DNA of 64,000 nt from Zoogloea sp021286885 (lineage in GTDB: Bacteria; Pseudomonadota; Gammaproteobacteria; Burkholderiales; Rhodocyclaceae). The stretch is taken from the NCBI RefSeq assembly GCF_041915215.1, contig NZ_JAYSBV010000018.1. One strand, written 5' to 3'. Under the pieces are notes generated by a model. The model had not been told where the DNA came from, did no database searches, and saw only the letters and a list, made by a program, of their open reading frames with translations. Below, piece after piece: positions 1 through 7,895 of the stretch. How positions within the stretch are numbered: position 1 is the first letter of the stretch; each line of letters begins with the position of its first letter. The translations under genes and the position numbers were made by a program.

Positions 1-295
1 CTGGCGAAGGATGCAAGGAGGCTGGACGGATTCATGATGCTCCACACGAATTGCCACGGGATATGACAATTCAAAAGAGTTCAAAACCCGTCCGAGTCTA
101 GGGAGGCTGCCGGCAGCGCTCAAGGCGTAGGCGTTAATATGTGTTATGCATTGATGCCGTGAAAAGATGTTTATGAATCAGCCCATTGCGCTTCGTGCTG
201 ATTCATGGGGGCTGGCTGAGTGGCTATGGGAAAGTGCACAGCCTAGCCCCTGGGAGTTTAAAAGCTTGTTTCAGGGCATTCGCCCCTCACACCCT
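1..295. other. Intergenic region downstream of pxpA
   Basis: No gene can be supported here. The open frames that cross it also run antisense through pxpA and lack family-like sequence. The stretch is less GC-rich than its surroundings and contains one inverted repeat (173-206). It may be the trailer of the minus-strand oxoproline operon plus flank of a gene left of the window. Confidence 0.5.
173..206 (-). terminator. Inverted repeat, possible terminator of the oxoproline operon
   Basis: Arms ATGAATCAGC (173-182) and GCTGATTCAT (197-206) are perfect 10-bp complements with a 14-nt loop. It lies about 90 bp beyond the pxpA stop. On the minus strand the stem is followed within a few bases by CTTTTC, a short T-run. 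The stem is AT-rich and the T-run short, so this could also be a regulatory dyad. Confidence 0.35.
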
Positions 296-1063
296 TTACA
301 CCCCACTCAGGCTGACCAGCCCATACCCCATGCGTTCCAGCCCGGCCCGCAGGAAGCGGGCGGTTTCGACGGCGTCGGGGCTGTCGCCATGGACGCAGAT
401 GCTGCCGATGGGGGCGGGGATGCGCACGCCGTTGGTCGAGATCAGGGCCTGTTCGGCGAGCATGGCGCTGACGTGGGCCAGGGCGGCTTCGGCGCCGTGG
501 ATCATGGCGTCGGGGCGGCTGCGGGGGACGAGCTGGCCGTCGTCCTGGTAGGCCCGGTCGGCAAAGATTTCATCCACCACCCGCAGGCCAGCAGCGCGGC
601 CAGCGGCGCCCAGGTGGGAGCAGGCGGGGGCGAGGAGGATCAGGTTGGGATCAAAGTCCCGCACCGCCCGGGCCACGGTGGCGGCCAGGGTGGGGTCGGC
701 ACAGGCCATGTTGTTGAGGGCGCCGTGGGGTTTGACGTGCTCCATGCGCAGCCCTTCGGCTTGGGCCATGCCGGCCAGGGCGGCGAGCTGGTAGATGATG
801 ATGGCTTCCAGTTCGGGGGCCGGGATTTGCATGTTGCGTCGGCCAAAGCCTTGCAGGTCGGGGAAGGAAGGGTGGGCGCCCACGCCCACGCCGGCCTGGC
901 GGGCGTGCTGGAGGGTGCGGCGCATGACCAGGGGGTCGCCCGCATGGAAACCACAGGCGATGTTGGCGCTGGTGACGGTGGAGAGGATTTCCACGTCGCG
1001 CCCCATGTCCCAGGCGCCGTAACTTTCGCCCAGGTCGGCGTTCAGGTTGATGCGAAGTGTCAT
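296..1063 (-). CDS. pxpA: 5-oxoprolinase subunit PxpA (LamB/YcsF family)
   Basis: A 255-residue LamB/YcsF-family protein, full length for the family. It opens with the typical INLNADLGESYG segment, followed by NIACGFHAGDP (about 34-44), GVGAHPSFPD (about 60-69) and VKPHGALNN (about 109-117). With PxpB and PxpC it forms the cytosolic ATP-dependent 5-oxoprolinase that opens 5-oxoproline to L-glutamate. It is the last gene of the minus-strand run, 32 bp after pxpC. The B-C-A order with a transporter upstream is usual for this enzyme in Proteobacteria. Confidence 0.93.
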   Translation of the reverse strand: MTLRINLNADLGESYGAWDMGRDVEILSTVTSANIACGFHAGDPLVMRRTLQHARQAGVGVGAHPSFPDLQGFGRRNMQIPAPELEAIIIYQLAALAGMAQAEGLRMEHVKPHGALNNMACADPTLAATVARAVRDFDPNLILLAPACSHLGAAGRAAGLRVVDEIFADRAYQDDGQLVPRSRPDAMIHGAEAALAHVSAMLAEQALISTNGVRIPAPIGSICVHGDSPDAVETARFLRAGLERMGYGLVSLSGV

Positions 1064-1095
1064 GATCTCGTGGGAGGGGATAAAAGCCCGGGGGC

Positions 1096-2157
1096 TTACT
1101 GGGTGGGTTCCAGGGACAGGTGGGGGTCATCGCCCCGGATCGCGCAGCCTGCCAGATTGGCGGAATACAGCGCGGCTTCGTCGATCACGCCGGGCGGGGT
1201 GTAAGGCTGCAGACCGCGCAGCCAAGTATCGAATTGTTGATAACTTTCCCGTCGGGCCGCTAGGGCCTGTGGCATATCGACCCAAGTAAAACGCAACAGA
1301 TCTCCGGGGCGGGCGTGGCCCAGGCGGGGCAGGTCGGCGCTGATGACGGTACCGATCTTGGGATAGCCGCCGGTGGTCTGGCAGTCGGCCAGCAGGATGA
1401 TGGGCTGGCCATTGGCGGGCACCTGGATGCAGCCGGGGGTGACGCCATCCGACAGGATGTCTGCCCCCAGGGCGTTATGGCCCAGGGTGGGGCCTTCGAG
1501 GCGCATGCCCATCCGGTCGGCGGCGCTGCTCACCCGGAAGGGCTCGGCCACCAGAGCGGCCAGGGCTTCCGGGGTGAAATGGGCCTGCTGGGGGCCGGGG
1601 ATGAGCCGGATCGGCCCGGCGGCCCAGGCGAGGGGCGTGGGGTTGCGCCATTCCTGCCAGGGGTTGCCCCCGTGCAGGCCGCAGGGCAGTTGCTGGCCGG
1701 TGGCGAGCAGGGCGCCCCGCACGCCGCCCAGCCCGGCACGCCGGTAGGTGGCCCGGCTGCCCAGGGTGGCTTCGGTCTGGAATCCGCCCGAAACCGCCAG
1801 GTAGGCGATGCCCTGGCGCACGTTGCCCACCAGCAGGGTGTCCCCCGCAAACAGGGTGACGCTGCTCCACGGGGCCACGGCCAGGCTGCGCCCCTGGCCA
1901 TCGATCCGGCGGGCGTCCAGGGCGCCAGCGAGGCCGACGCGTACCGGCCCGCGCACTGCCTTGAGGCCCGGGCCGGTGAGGGGGATTTCCAGCACGGCGG
2001 CGTCGGGCGGATTGTCGGCGAGGGCATTCGCGGCCGCCATCAGGCGCGGGTCCAGGGCGCCCGAGAGGGGAATCCCGATGGCACGGTGACCAGGGCGGCC
2101 CCGATCCTGGATGCTGACCGCAAGGCCCCCGTTTACCACTTCCAGCAGGCCGCTCAT
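1096..2157 (-). CDS. pxpC: 5-oxoprolinase subunit PxpC (biotin-dependent carboxylase-like)
   Basis: A protein of 353 residues of the KipA / allophanate hydrolase subunit 2-like family. The start MSGLLEVVNGGLAVSIQDRG is chosen because its ATG overlaps the pxpB stop in an ATGA. An in-frame extension up to 2751 only runs antiparallel through pxpB and is not coding. Family segments visible are GIPLSGALDPR, the GxRATYRRAGLGG block and ILLADCQTTGGYPKIGTV near residues 235-250. It partners PxpB to form the ATP-using half of 5-oxoprolinase. Confidence 0.92.
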   Translation of the reverse strand: MSGLLEVVNGGLAVSIQDRGRPGHRAIGIPLSGALDPRLMAAANALADNPPDAAVLEIPLTGPGLKAVRGPVRVGLAGALDARRIDGQGRSLAVAPWSSVTLFAGDTLLVGNVRQGIAYLAVSGGFQTEATLGSRATYRRAGLGGVRGALLATGQQLPCGLHGGNPWQEWRNPTPLAWAAGPIRLIPGPQQAHFTPEALAALVAEPFRVSSAADRMGMRLEGPTLGHNALGADILSDGVTPGCIQVPANGQPIILLADCQTTGGYPKIGTVISADLPRLGHARPGDLLRFTWVDMPQALAARRESYQQFDTWLRGLQPYTPPGVIDEAALYSANLAGCAIRGDDPHLSLEPTQ

Positions 2158-2954
2158 GGCTGCACCTCCGGGTGGATGAAGCGGGTCAGATCCAGGGTGC
2201 CGGCTTCGGCGGCGGCTTCCAGGGCCAGATATTCGGCCCGCTCCACCGGCACCCAGCGCACTTGGTCGCCGGGGGCGAGCAGGGCCGGCGTCTTGCCCCG
2301 GCGCAGGTCGAACAGGGGCAGGGGGGTGCGCCCCAGCAGACGCCAGCCCCCCGGGCTGGCCCAGGGATACACCGCACACATCCCCCCGGCCACCGCCAGG
2401 GAGCGGGCCGGAACCACGCTGCGCGGGGTGGCGAGGCGCGGCATCTCGCATTCGGCGGGCAAGCCGCCCAGGTAAGGAAAGCCAGGCAGAAAGCCCAGCA
2501 TGTACACGGTGAAGGGGGTGCTGCTCATCAGCGCCACCACCCGGGCCGGGCTGAGCCCCCGGGCCTGGGCCAGATCGGCCAGATCCGGAGCGAACTCCGG
2601 GTCGAAGCACACCGGCAGGGCCCAGCGCCGGCCCTGGGCCCGGGCGCTGTGGCCCGTCTGGGCGAGTTGGGCGAGCCGAGCGGCGAGGCTGTCCGGGTCG
2701 ACCTGATCCGGGTCGAAATACACCGTCACCGCCTGGAAGGCGGGCAGCCATTCGATCACCCCTGGCAGGCTGCCTTGGGCCTGGAGGCTTGCCAGTTGCT
2801 GGCAGAAGCCCAGCACCCGCCCGTGGGCCTGGGGCGAGAGGGTCTGCACTTCGGGGACGCCAAAGTCCACCGTGAGGGCGCAGTCTCCCAGGGGCCAGAC
2901 CTGGGGCGCGGGGAGGGAAGCGTGGGGCTCACGCAGGGCGGGTGCGGGGCTCAT
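2154..2954 (-). CDS. pxpB: 5-oxoprolinase subunit PxpB (KipI family)
   Basis: A 266-residue KipI / allophanate hydrolase subunit 1-like protein. It has the family's early GDCALTVDFG stretch and the characteristic block FLPGFPYLGGLP (about 171-182) followed by an R-S-VPARSLAVAGG segment and a YPWASPGGWRLLGRTP segment. It forms a complex with PxpC and supplies activated 5-oxoproline chemistry to PxpA. The stop overlaps the pxpC start by 4 bp, which implies translational coupling. About 20 proline/alanine-rich residues precede the conserved core, so a slightly later start is possible. Confidence 0.9.
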   Translation of the reverse strand: MSPAPALREPHASLPAPQVWPLGDCALTVDFGVPEVQTLSPQAHGRVLGFCQQLASLQAQGSLPGVIEWLPAFQAVTVYFDPDQVDPDSLAARLAQLAQTGHSARAQGRRWALPVCFDPEFAPDLADLAQARGLSPARVVALMSSTPFTVYMLGFLPGFPYLGGLPAECEMPRLATPRSVVPARSLAVAGGMCAVYPWASPGGWRLLGRTPLPLFDLRRGKTPALLAPGDQVRWVPVERAEYLALEAAAEAGTLDLTRFIHPEVQP

Positions 2955-3001
2955 GGGTGCGAAGGCGGGTGTGTGGTTCGATGATGAAGGCTTAAAGAGG
3001 C

Positions 3002-4237
3002 TTAATTATGGGCGTCCAGCGCACGCCCTTGGGTTTCTGGCAGGGTCAGGGCTGAGAGTACGACCAGCAGGTAGCCGCCGGCGGCCAGGTAGCCGATAGC
3101 GTTGCCCAGGGGCATGCTGTTGCTCAGATAACCCACCAGCACCGGACAGATGGCCCCTACGGCGCGGCCAAAGTTGTAGCAGAAACCCTGGCCCGAGCCG
3201 CGTACGCTGCTGGGGAACAGTTCGCTCAGATAGGCGCCCATGCCGGAGAAGATGCCCGATAGGAAGAAACCCAGCGGAAAGCCCAGCACCAGCATCATCC
3301 CGTCGGTAATCGGGATCAGGGTGTAGGCCACCACCAGGGTGCCAGCACAGGTGGCGAAGATGATGAAGCCCAGGCGGCGCCCCAGTTTGTCCGACAGCCA
3401 GGCGCTGGTCAGGTAGCCACAGAAGGAGCCGAGGATCAGCACCAGCAGGTAGCTGCTGGTTCCGAGCACGGACAGGTGGCGTTCGGTCTTGAGGTAGGTG
3501 GGCAGCCAGGTGGTCACCGCGTAGTAGGCGCCCATCATGCCGGTGGACAGCAGGCTGGCGCGCAGGGTGGTGGGCAGCAGCCGGGGGGCGAAGATTTCCA
3601 GAAAATGGCTGGTCTGGCCGGTGGCGGCCTGGTGGGCCTGGCTGGCCTTGAAGACCTCGGGCTCGTCGATGTTGCGCCGGATATACACGATCAGGAAGGC
3701 CGGCAGCACGCCCAGCCAGAACAGGATGCGCCAGGCCAGGTCGGGTTCCACCAGCGCATACACGCCCCAGTAGGCCATGGCCGCAATCGCCCAGCCCACT
3801 GCCCAGCTGCTCTGCACCAGCCCGGTGGCCTTGCCCCGGTGGCGGGCCTGGATCATTTCGGCCACCAGCACCGAGCCCACCGACCATTCGCCGCCAAAGC
3901 CCAGGCCCTGCATGGCGCGGGTGAAAAACAGCTGTTCATAGTTCTGGGTGAAGCCGCTGATGAAGGTGAAGGCGGCAAACCACAGCACCGTTAGCTGCAG
4001 GATGCGCACCCGGCCATAGCGGTCGGCCAGCACCCCGGCCGCCCAGCCGCCGATGGCCGAGGTGATGAGGGCGCCGGTGGCAATGTAGCCGGCTTCCACC
4101 TTGCTCATCCCCCAGGCCGTGATCAGGGTGGGGATCAGAAAGGTGTAGATCATGTAATCAAAGGCATCTACGCCATAGCCGGCGAAGGCCGCCGTGAGGG
4201 TTTTGCGCTCCGGGGCGCTGGTTTCCTTGAGCCACAT
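3002..4237 (-). CDS. MFS transporter, probable 5-oxoproline or organic-acid permease
   Basis: A major facilitator protein of 411 residues with 12 predicted membrane segments. Motif A (GVLADRYGRVRIL) follows helix 2 and a second copy (AWLSDKLGRRLG) lies in the second half. The FGGEWSVGSVLVAEM stretch resembles sialate/aromatic-acid:H+ symporters. The start MWLKETSAPERK is preferred: an AGGAG lies 11 bp upstream, and the 30 extra residues of a longer reading have no membrane character. It ends 47 bp before pxpB, so the substrate is inferred to be 5-oxoproline or a related compound; sequence alone does not settle this. Confidence 0.8.
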   Translation of the reverse strand: MWLKETSAPERKTLTAAFAGYGVDAFDYMIYTFLIPTLITAWGMSKVEAGYIATGALITSAIGGWAAGVLADRYGRVRILQLTVLWFAAFTFISGFTQNYEQLFFTRAMQGLGFGGEWSVGSVLVAEMIQARHRGKATGLVQSSWAVGWAIAAMAYWGVYALVEPDLAWRILFWLGVLPAFLIVYIRRNIDEPEVFKASQAHQAATGQTSHFLEIFAPRLLPTTLRASLLSTGMMGAYYAVTTWLPTYLKTERHLSVLGTSSYLLVLILGSFCGYLTSAWLSDKLGRRLGFIIFATCAGTLVVAYTLIPITDGMMLVLGFPLGFFLSGIFSGMGAYLSELFPSSVRGSGQGFCYNFGRAVGAICPVLVGYLSNSMPLGNAIGYLAAGGYLLVVLSALTLPETQGRALDAHN

Positions 4238-4366
4238 GGGGGGTCTTGCTCCTAGTTCAGACGCGAAAGGGCCGACAGCCCGGGCTGGGCCGTCGGGGAA
4301 GGACGACAGGGTGAAACAGGGAAGCAACCGGAAGGCCAGGGGCCTGCCGGCACAGGGCCAGACCCC

Positions 4367-5179
4367 TCAGGCGAAGGGCAGGTCGTTGTTGAGCAGGTCG
4401 GTGATCAGCATGTGGCCGGGGGCGTGGGTGATGCAGAAGTCCGGGCGGGCTTCCATGATCACCGACTGGGGCGTGACCCCGCAGGCCCAGAACACCGGCA
4501 GTTCGTCGGGGGCGATGGCCACCGCATCGCCAAAGTCGGGGCGGGAGAGATCCTGGATGCCGATCAGGTGCGGATCGCCCAGGTGCACGGGCGCCCCATG
4601 CACATTCGGGGTGCGTGCCGTCACCTGAATGGCGCGGATTGCGTGGGCGGCGCGCATGGGACGCATGGAAACCACCATGGGCCCATGGAACGGGCCCGCC
4701 GGGGTGGTGGGAATGCTGGTGCGGTACATGGCCACATTACGTCCCTCGGCCATGTGGCGCAGGGGAATGCCGGCATCCAGCAGGGCCTGTTCAAACGAAA
4801 AGCTGCACCCGATCACAAAACTCACCAGATCCGGGCGCCACAGGGCGCGGATGTCGTGGGTTTCGGCCACCAGCTGGCCATGCTCCCACACCCGGTAGGC
4901 GGGCAGATCGCTGCGGATGTCCACATCCTGCCCCAGGCTGGGCAGGAAAGGATCGCCGGGCTCGGAAACGGCCAGGAGCGGACAGGATTTGGGGTTGCGC
5001 TGGCAGAAACGCAGAAAATCCCCCGCCAGCGCTTCCGGCAGGATGGCCAGATTGCCCTGCACATGGCCGGGGGCGAGGCCGCTGGTGTGGCCGCGCCATT
5101 CGCCGGCCCGGATCGCCGCCCGGGCGGCCTGGGCAGGGTGGGGAGGGGTGGGGAGGGAGGAGAGGTCGAGGGCGTTCAT
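4367..5179 (-). CDS. DUF1445 putative hydro-lyase / D-glutamate cyclase-like protein
   Basis: A 270-residue DUF1445 (YcsI) family protein, normal length. The conserved segments PGHVQGNLAILP, FVIGCSFSFEQAL, the N-M-Y-RT run and GPFHGPMVVSMRPM are all present, as are the C-terminal FWACGVTPQ and ITHAPGHMLITD blocks. The family is annotated as a putative hydro-lyase. The mammalian mitochondrial D-glutamate cyclase contains this domain and converts D-glutamate to 5-oxo-D-proline. Placement ahead of pxpBCA and a transporter suggests a role in feeding 5-oxoproline, which is inference. It is the promoter-proximal gene of the run, 129 bp before the MFS gene. Confidence 0.85.
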   Translation of the reverse strand: MNALDLSSLPTPPHPAQAARAAIRAGEWRGHTSGLAPGHVQGNLAILPEALAGDFLRFCQRNPKSCPLLAVSEPGDPFLPSLGQDVDIRSDLPAYRVWEHGQLVAETHDIRALWRPDLVSFVIGCSFSFEQALLDAGIPLRHMAEGRNVAMYRTSIPTTPAGPFHGPMVVSMRPMRAAHAIRAIQVTARTPNVHGAPVHLGDPHLIGIQDLSRPDFGDAVAIAPDELPVFWACGVTPQSVIMEARPDFCITHAPGHMLITDLLNNDLPFA

Positions 5180-5257
5180 GGTCGTCCTTGCGTGATCGGA
5201 TGTTGGGTGGAATTGAGTATCGGTTGACCTGTCCTCCGGGCACAAACGCTATATTTC

Positions 5258-5286
5258 GTTATGGTTACATCGATTTTTTCGATCAA
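5258..5286 (-). promoter_or_regulatory. Candidate sigma-70 promoter for the 5-oxoproline operon
   Basis: On the minus strand TTGATC (5286-5281) is followed after 17 nt by CATAAC (5263-5258). This would start transcription near 5250, about 70 nt before the hydro-lyase ATG. It overlaps the LysR-type dyad at 5269-5283, as expected of a regulated promoter. Both hexamers are imperfect. Confidence 0.35.
5269..5283. promoter_or_regulatory. LysR-type T-N11-A box in the divergent control region
   Basis: ATCGATTTTTTCGAT is a perfect 5-bp-arm palindrome with a T-N11-A core, the form bound by LysR-family regulators. It sits midway between the divergent hydro-lyase (start 5179) and lysR-type gene (start 5390), where both autoregulation and control of the operon are expected. 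Assignment to this regulator is positional. Confidence 0.5.
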
Positions 5287-5324
5287 AGTGCGGGGCCCGA
5301 CACCCCACACTCGGTGGCAGCACG

Positions 5325-5354
5325 CCACACCACACCACACCACACCACACCACA
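5325..5354 (+). repeat. Pentanucleotide repeat (CCACA)6 in the leader of the LysR gene
   Basis: Six uninterrupted copies of CCACA occupy 5325-5354 and end 35 bp before the regulator ATG. They lie between the LysR-type dyad and the ribosome-binding site. A five-base unit would change promoter or leader spacing by half a helical turn per slippage event. The array is short but perfect. Confidence 0.85.
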
Positions 5355-5389
5355 TCATCAAAAAAAGAATCAGGGAGCCAGGAGATTTC

Positions 5390-6274
5390 ATGAACCTCCG
5401 TTTTGTGGAGGCCTTCATCTGGGCGGCGCGTCTCAAGAGCGTCACCCGGGGGGCTGAAAAGCTGCACCTCACCCAATCGGCGGTGAGCAACCGGATCGCA
5501 GCGCTGGAAGAGGAATTGGGCATCCTGCTGGTGGATCGCCGGGAGCGGGGCTTTCGCCTCACCAATGCGGGGATGCGCTTCATGGTCTATGCCGAGCGCT
5601 TTCTGGATCTGCAACGGGCCCTGTGCGCCGAGCTGGGCAAGCCGGAACAATTGCCCCTCACCCTGCGCATCGGCTGCATCGAAACGGTGCTCCACAGCTG
5701 GCTGATCCCGCTCATGGACGGGCTCAAGCGCAGTTATCCCCAGATGGAGTTCGAGCTGACGGTGGAAATGACCCACGTGCTCAACGAGCAGATCCGGCGC
5801 GGCAGTCTGGATCTGGTGTTCAGCGCGCTGCCGGTGCGCGCCGAAGGGATACTCGGGGCGGCGCTGGCGCCCTTCGAACTGGTGTTTGCCGCCCCCCGGG
5901 CCCTGGCCGAAGCCGGCCCCATGGCACCGGAGCTGCTCCTGGCCCATGACCTGCTGACCTTCCAGCGGGGTTCCCAACCCCATGCGGCCCTGCTCGAACT
6001 GTTGCGCAGCCGGGGGTTGGGGGACAAGCGGGTGCATACCGTGTCTTCCATCTCTGCCCTGGTGCGGCTGGTGGAAGCCGGCTTCGGCCTAGCCACCCTG
6101 CCCCGGCTGGCGGTGGAGCAGCTGCAAGCCCGGGCCGACATCGCGGTACTCCCCACATCGCTGGAACTCACTCCCTTGCCCCTCTTTGCCAGCTACTGGC
6201 GCTACCCCGCCGCGCCCCAGCTGGAACGCGCCATCAACGACGCCGTGGCCATGGTGCCGCCGCAGGGCGGGTGA
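5390..6274 (+). CDS. LysR-family transcriptional regulator of the 5-oxoproline operon
   Basis: A 294-residue LysR-type regulator. The N-terminal winged helix starts MNLRFVEAFIWAARL and includes the recognition region LTQSAVSNRIAALEEELG (about 29-46). A LysR substrate domain follows from about residue 90. The start at 5390 is backed by an AGGAG about 7 bp upstream; the longer frame from 5261 would translate the CCACA repeat and the dyad. It is divergent from the hydro-lyase/MFS/pxpBCA run and probably regulates it. Its last 41 bp overlap the end of the convergent ceramidase-like gene. Confidence 0.88.
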   Translation: MNLRFVEAFIWAARLKSVTRGAEKLHLTQSAVSNRIAALEEELGILLVDRRERGFRLTNAGMRFMVYAERFLDLQRALCAELGKPEQLPLTLRIGCIETVLHSWLIPLMDGLKRSYPQMEFELTVEMTHVLNEQIRRGSLDLVFSALPVRAEGILGAALAPFELVFAAPRALAEAGPMAPELLLAHDLLTFQRGSQPHAALLELLRSRGLGDKRVHTVSSISALVRLVEAGFGLATLPRLAVEQLQARADIAVLPTSLELTPLPLFASYWRYPAAPQLERAINDAVAMVPPQGG

Positions 6275-6980
6275 TACTCGCCAGGATCAGCAGCGCCGCA
6301 GCGGTGGCCAGCAGATGCTTGAGGGTGTGGCCGCTCAGGAGGCCGTGGGTCAGCGCAAGCAGGGCGTGGTCCCGTAGTTCGGCGCCCTTGGCCATCAGGT
6401 AGAGCAGGATGGCCACCCCGAAGCCCTGGCGTTCGAGGCTGGGGCTGGGGTGCTGCCACTGCCACAGGGGAATCAGCACCAGGGGCAGGCCCTGCAGCAG
6501 CAGATAGGGGCGCAGGTCGCCCTGGCTCGCCCACCAGCCCACGCTGGCGACTGCCGCCAGACCGAGCCCGGCCAGGGCGGGCCCGCGCCAGCCCAGGGGG
6601 AGGCAGGTATCGGCCCAGCTGCCGTATAGCAATCCGGCGCAGGCCAGGGCAATCGGGAGCCGGTCCCACACCAGCCGGGCATCATCCGGCGCCAGGTGAT
6701 ACCAGGATGAGCCCAGGGCGGTCAGCACCAGGCTGGCGGCAAATAGCTGGTAGCCGGCTTGCCCGGGGCGGGGGACGGTCTGCCCCAGACGCCGCCACCC
6801 CCATACCCCCACCAGCCCAAAGCCCAAGTTGGACCACACATCCGCCCCATGGGGCAGGCCCAGCCAGGGGGCTTGGGCGGCGAAAGCGTGGTAATCCGCC
6901 AGTTGGGGAATGGGGCCGTGGATCAGCAGGGCCAGCACGGCCAGAGCGACCAGCAGGCCGGGGGCATTCAGGATGGGCAT
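6234..6980 (-). CDS. Ceramidase-like multi-pass membrane protein (CREST superfamily)
   Basis: A 248-residue protein with about seven membrane segments. It shows the pattern of alkaline ceramidase/CREST membrane hydrolases: DVWSNLGFGLVG early, GSSWYHLAPDDARLVWDRLP in the middle, and SGHTLKHLLA near the C terminus. The serine, histidines and aspartates in these segments match the putative metal-site residues of the superfamily. The start MPILNAPG is chosen for its GGAG 6 bp upstream; a longer start at 7019 is possible. The true substrate is unknown, since many bacterial members have no demonstrated ceramidase activity. It overlaps the LysR gene tail to tail. Confidence 0.7.
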   Translation of the reverse strand: MPILNAPGLLVALAVLALLIHGPIPQLADYHAFAAQAPWLGLPHGADVWSNLGFGLVGVWGWRRLGQTVPRPGQAGYQLFAASLVLTALGSSWYHLAPDDARLVWDRLPIALACAGLLYGSWADTCLPLGWRGPALAGLGLAAVASVGWWASQGDLRPYLLLQGLPLVLIPLWQWQHPSPSLERQGFGVAILLYLMAKGAELRDHALLALTHGLLSGHTLKHLLATAAALLILASITRPAAAPWPRRR

Positions 6981-7151
6981 GGCAGACTCCAATGCATACA
7001 TGGGCCTCCAGCCTGCCATGGGGGTCTATGGTGCGCTGAGGCCTGCCAAAACGGGTGGGATATACCCTGATGGGGCGCGTAAGATGCGCCATCTTCCCGG
7101 CCTGGGTCGCCGGTGTTCATCGTTTATTCTGGATTGCGTGTGGTGGTGTTT

Positions 7152-7895
7152 ATGGACGAGAGCCGACAGCTGCTGAATTTCATCCGTACCGAGCTGCGCG
7201 CCCAGCGCAAGACGCACCAGGATCTGGCCCGAGCCCTGGGCCTGGCGGCCCCCAGCATCAAGCGTCTGCTGCAAGGGCAGGGGATGAATCTGGTGCGGTT
7301 GGAGGCGATTGCCCGGCTCTTGGGCTATTCCCTGGCCGAGCTCACCGCCCGGGCGGCCCACCCGGCCCCGACGGTGCTGGGCAGTGCCCAGGAGGCGGAG
7401 CTGGTGGCCAATCCGACCCGCCTGCTGGTGGCGGTGGCGGCCCTCAATCAGCTGACGGTGGACGACATGCTGGCCCGCTACACCCTGAGCCGTGCGGCCT
7501 GTGTGGGGCATCTGCTCGCCCTGGAACGGCTGGGGATTCTGGATCTGCTGCCCGGCGACCGGATTCGGCTACGGGTGGCGCGGGAGTTTGACTGGCTGCC
7601 AGATGGGCCCATCCGGCGTTATTTCCGGGGCCATCTGGAGCAGGATTTTCTGGCATCGCCCTTTGCCGGGCCCGAGGCCCTGCATGCGTTCAGTCATGCG
7701 ATGCTGAGCCCGGCGGCGGTGGCCGAGCTGGGCCAGGAATTGCAGCGCCTGCGCCAGCTGTGCGCCCGTCTGCACGCCCGCAGTTTGGCCGAAGGGCCGA
7801 CCCAGCGGGCGGGGTTCGGCCTGCTGCTGGCCTTGCGCGAATGGGAGCCGGCGGCGTTTGCAGCCCTGCGCCGCCTGCCCGGCGATCAGTCCTAG
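7152..7895 (+). CDS. XRE-family helix-turn-helix regulator with C-terminal sensor-like region
   Basis: A 247-residue protein. Residues about 5-60 form a Cro/C1-type helix-turn-helix (KTHQDLARALGLAAPSIKRL). A second region around 95-140 (TVDDMLARYTLS...LLALERLGILDL) resembles a winged-helix reader, and the rest is helical. The start MDESRQLLNF at 7152 skips 13 hydrophobic residues of a longer frame that do not fit the family. It stands alone between oppositely oriented genes and overlaps the convergent DUF4197 gene by 4 bp. Target and ligand are not evident. Confidence 0.75.
   Translation: MDESRQLLNFIRTELRAQRKTHQDLARALGLAAPSIKRLLQGQGMNLVRLEAIARLLGYSLAELTARAAHPAPTVLGSAQEAELVANPTRLLVAVAALNQLTVDDMLARYTLSRAACVGHLLALERLGILDLLPGDRIRLRVAREFDWLPDGPIRRYFRGHLEQDFLASPFAGPEALHAFSHAMLSPAAVAELGQELQRLRQLCARLHARSLAEGPTQRAGFGLLLALREWEPAAFAALRRLPGDQS

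Noticed and set aside
167..1204. Plus-strand frames opposite pxpA
   Set aside because: They are Gly/Ala/His-rich shadows of pxpA, which is well supported on the other strand.
5325..5354. CRISPR-like repeat
   Set aside because: The unit is five bases with no spacers; it is a simple tandem repeat.
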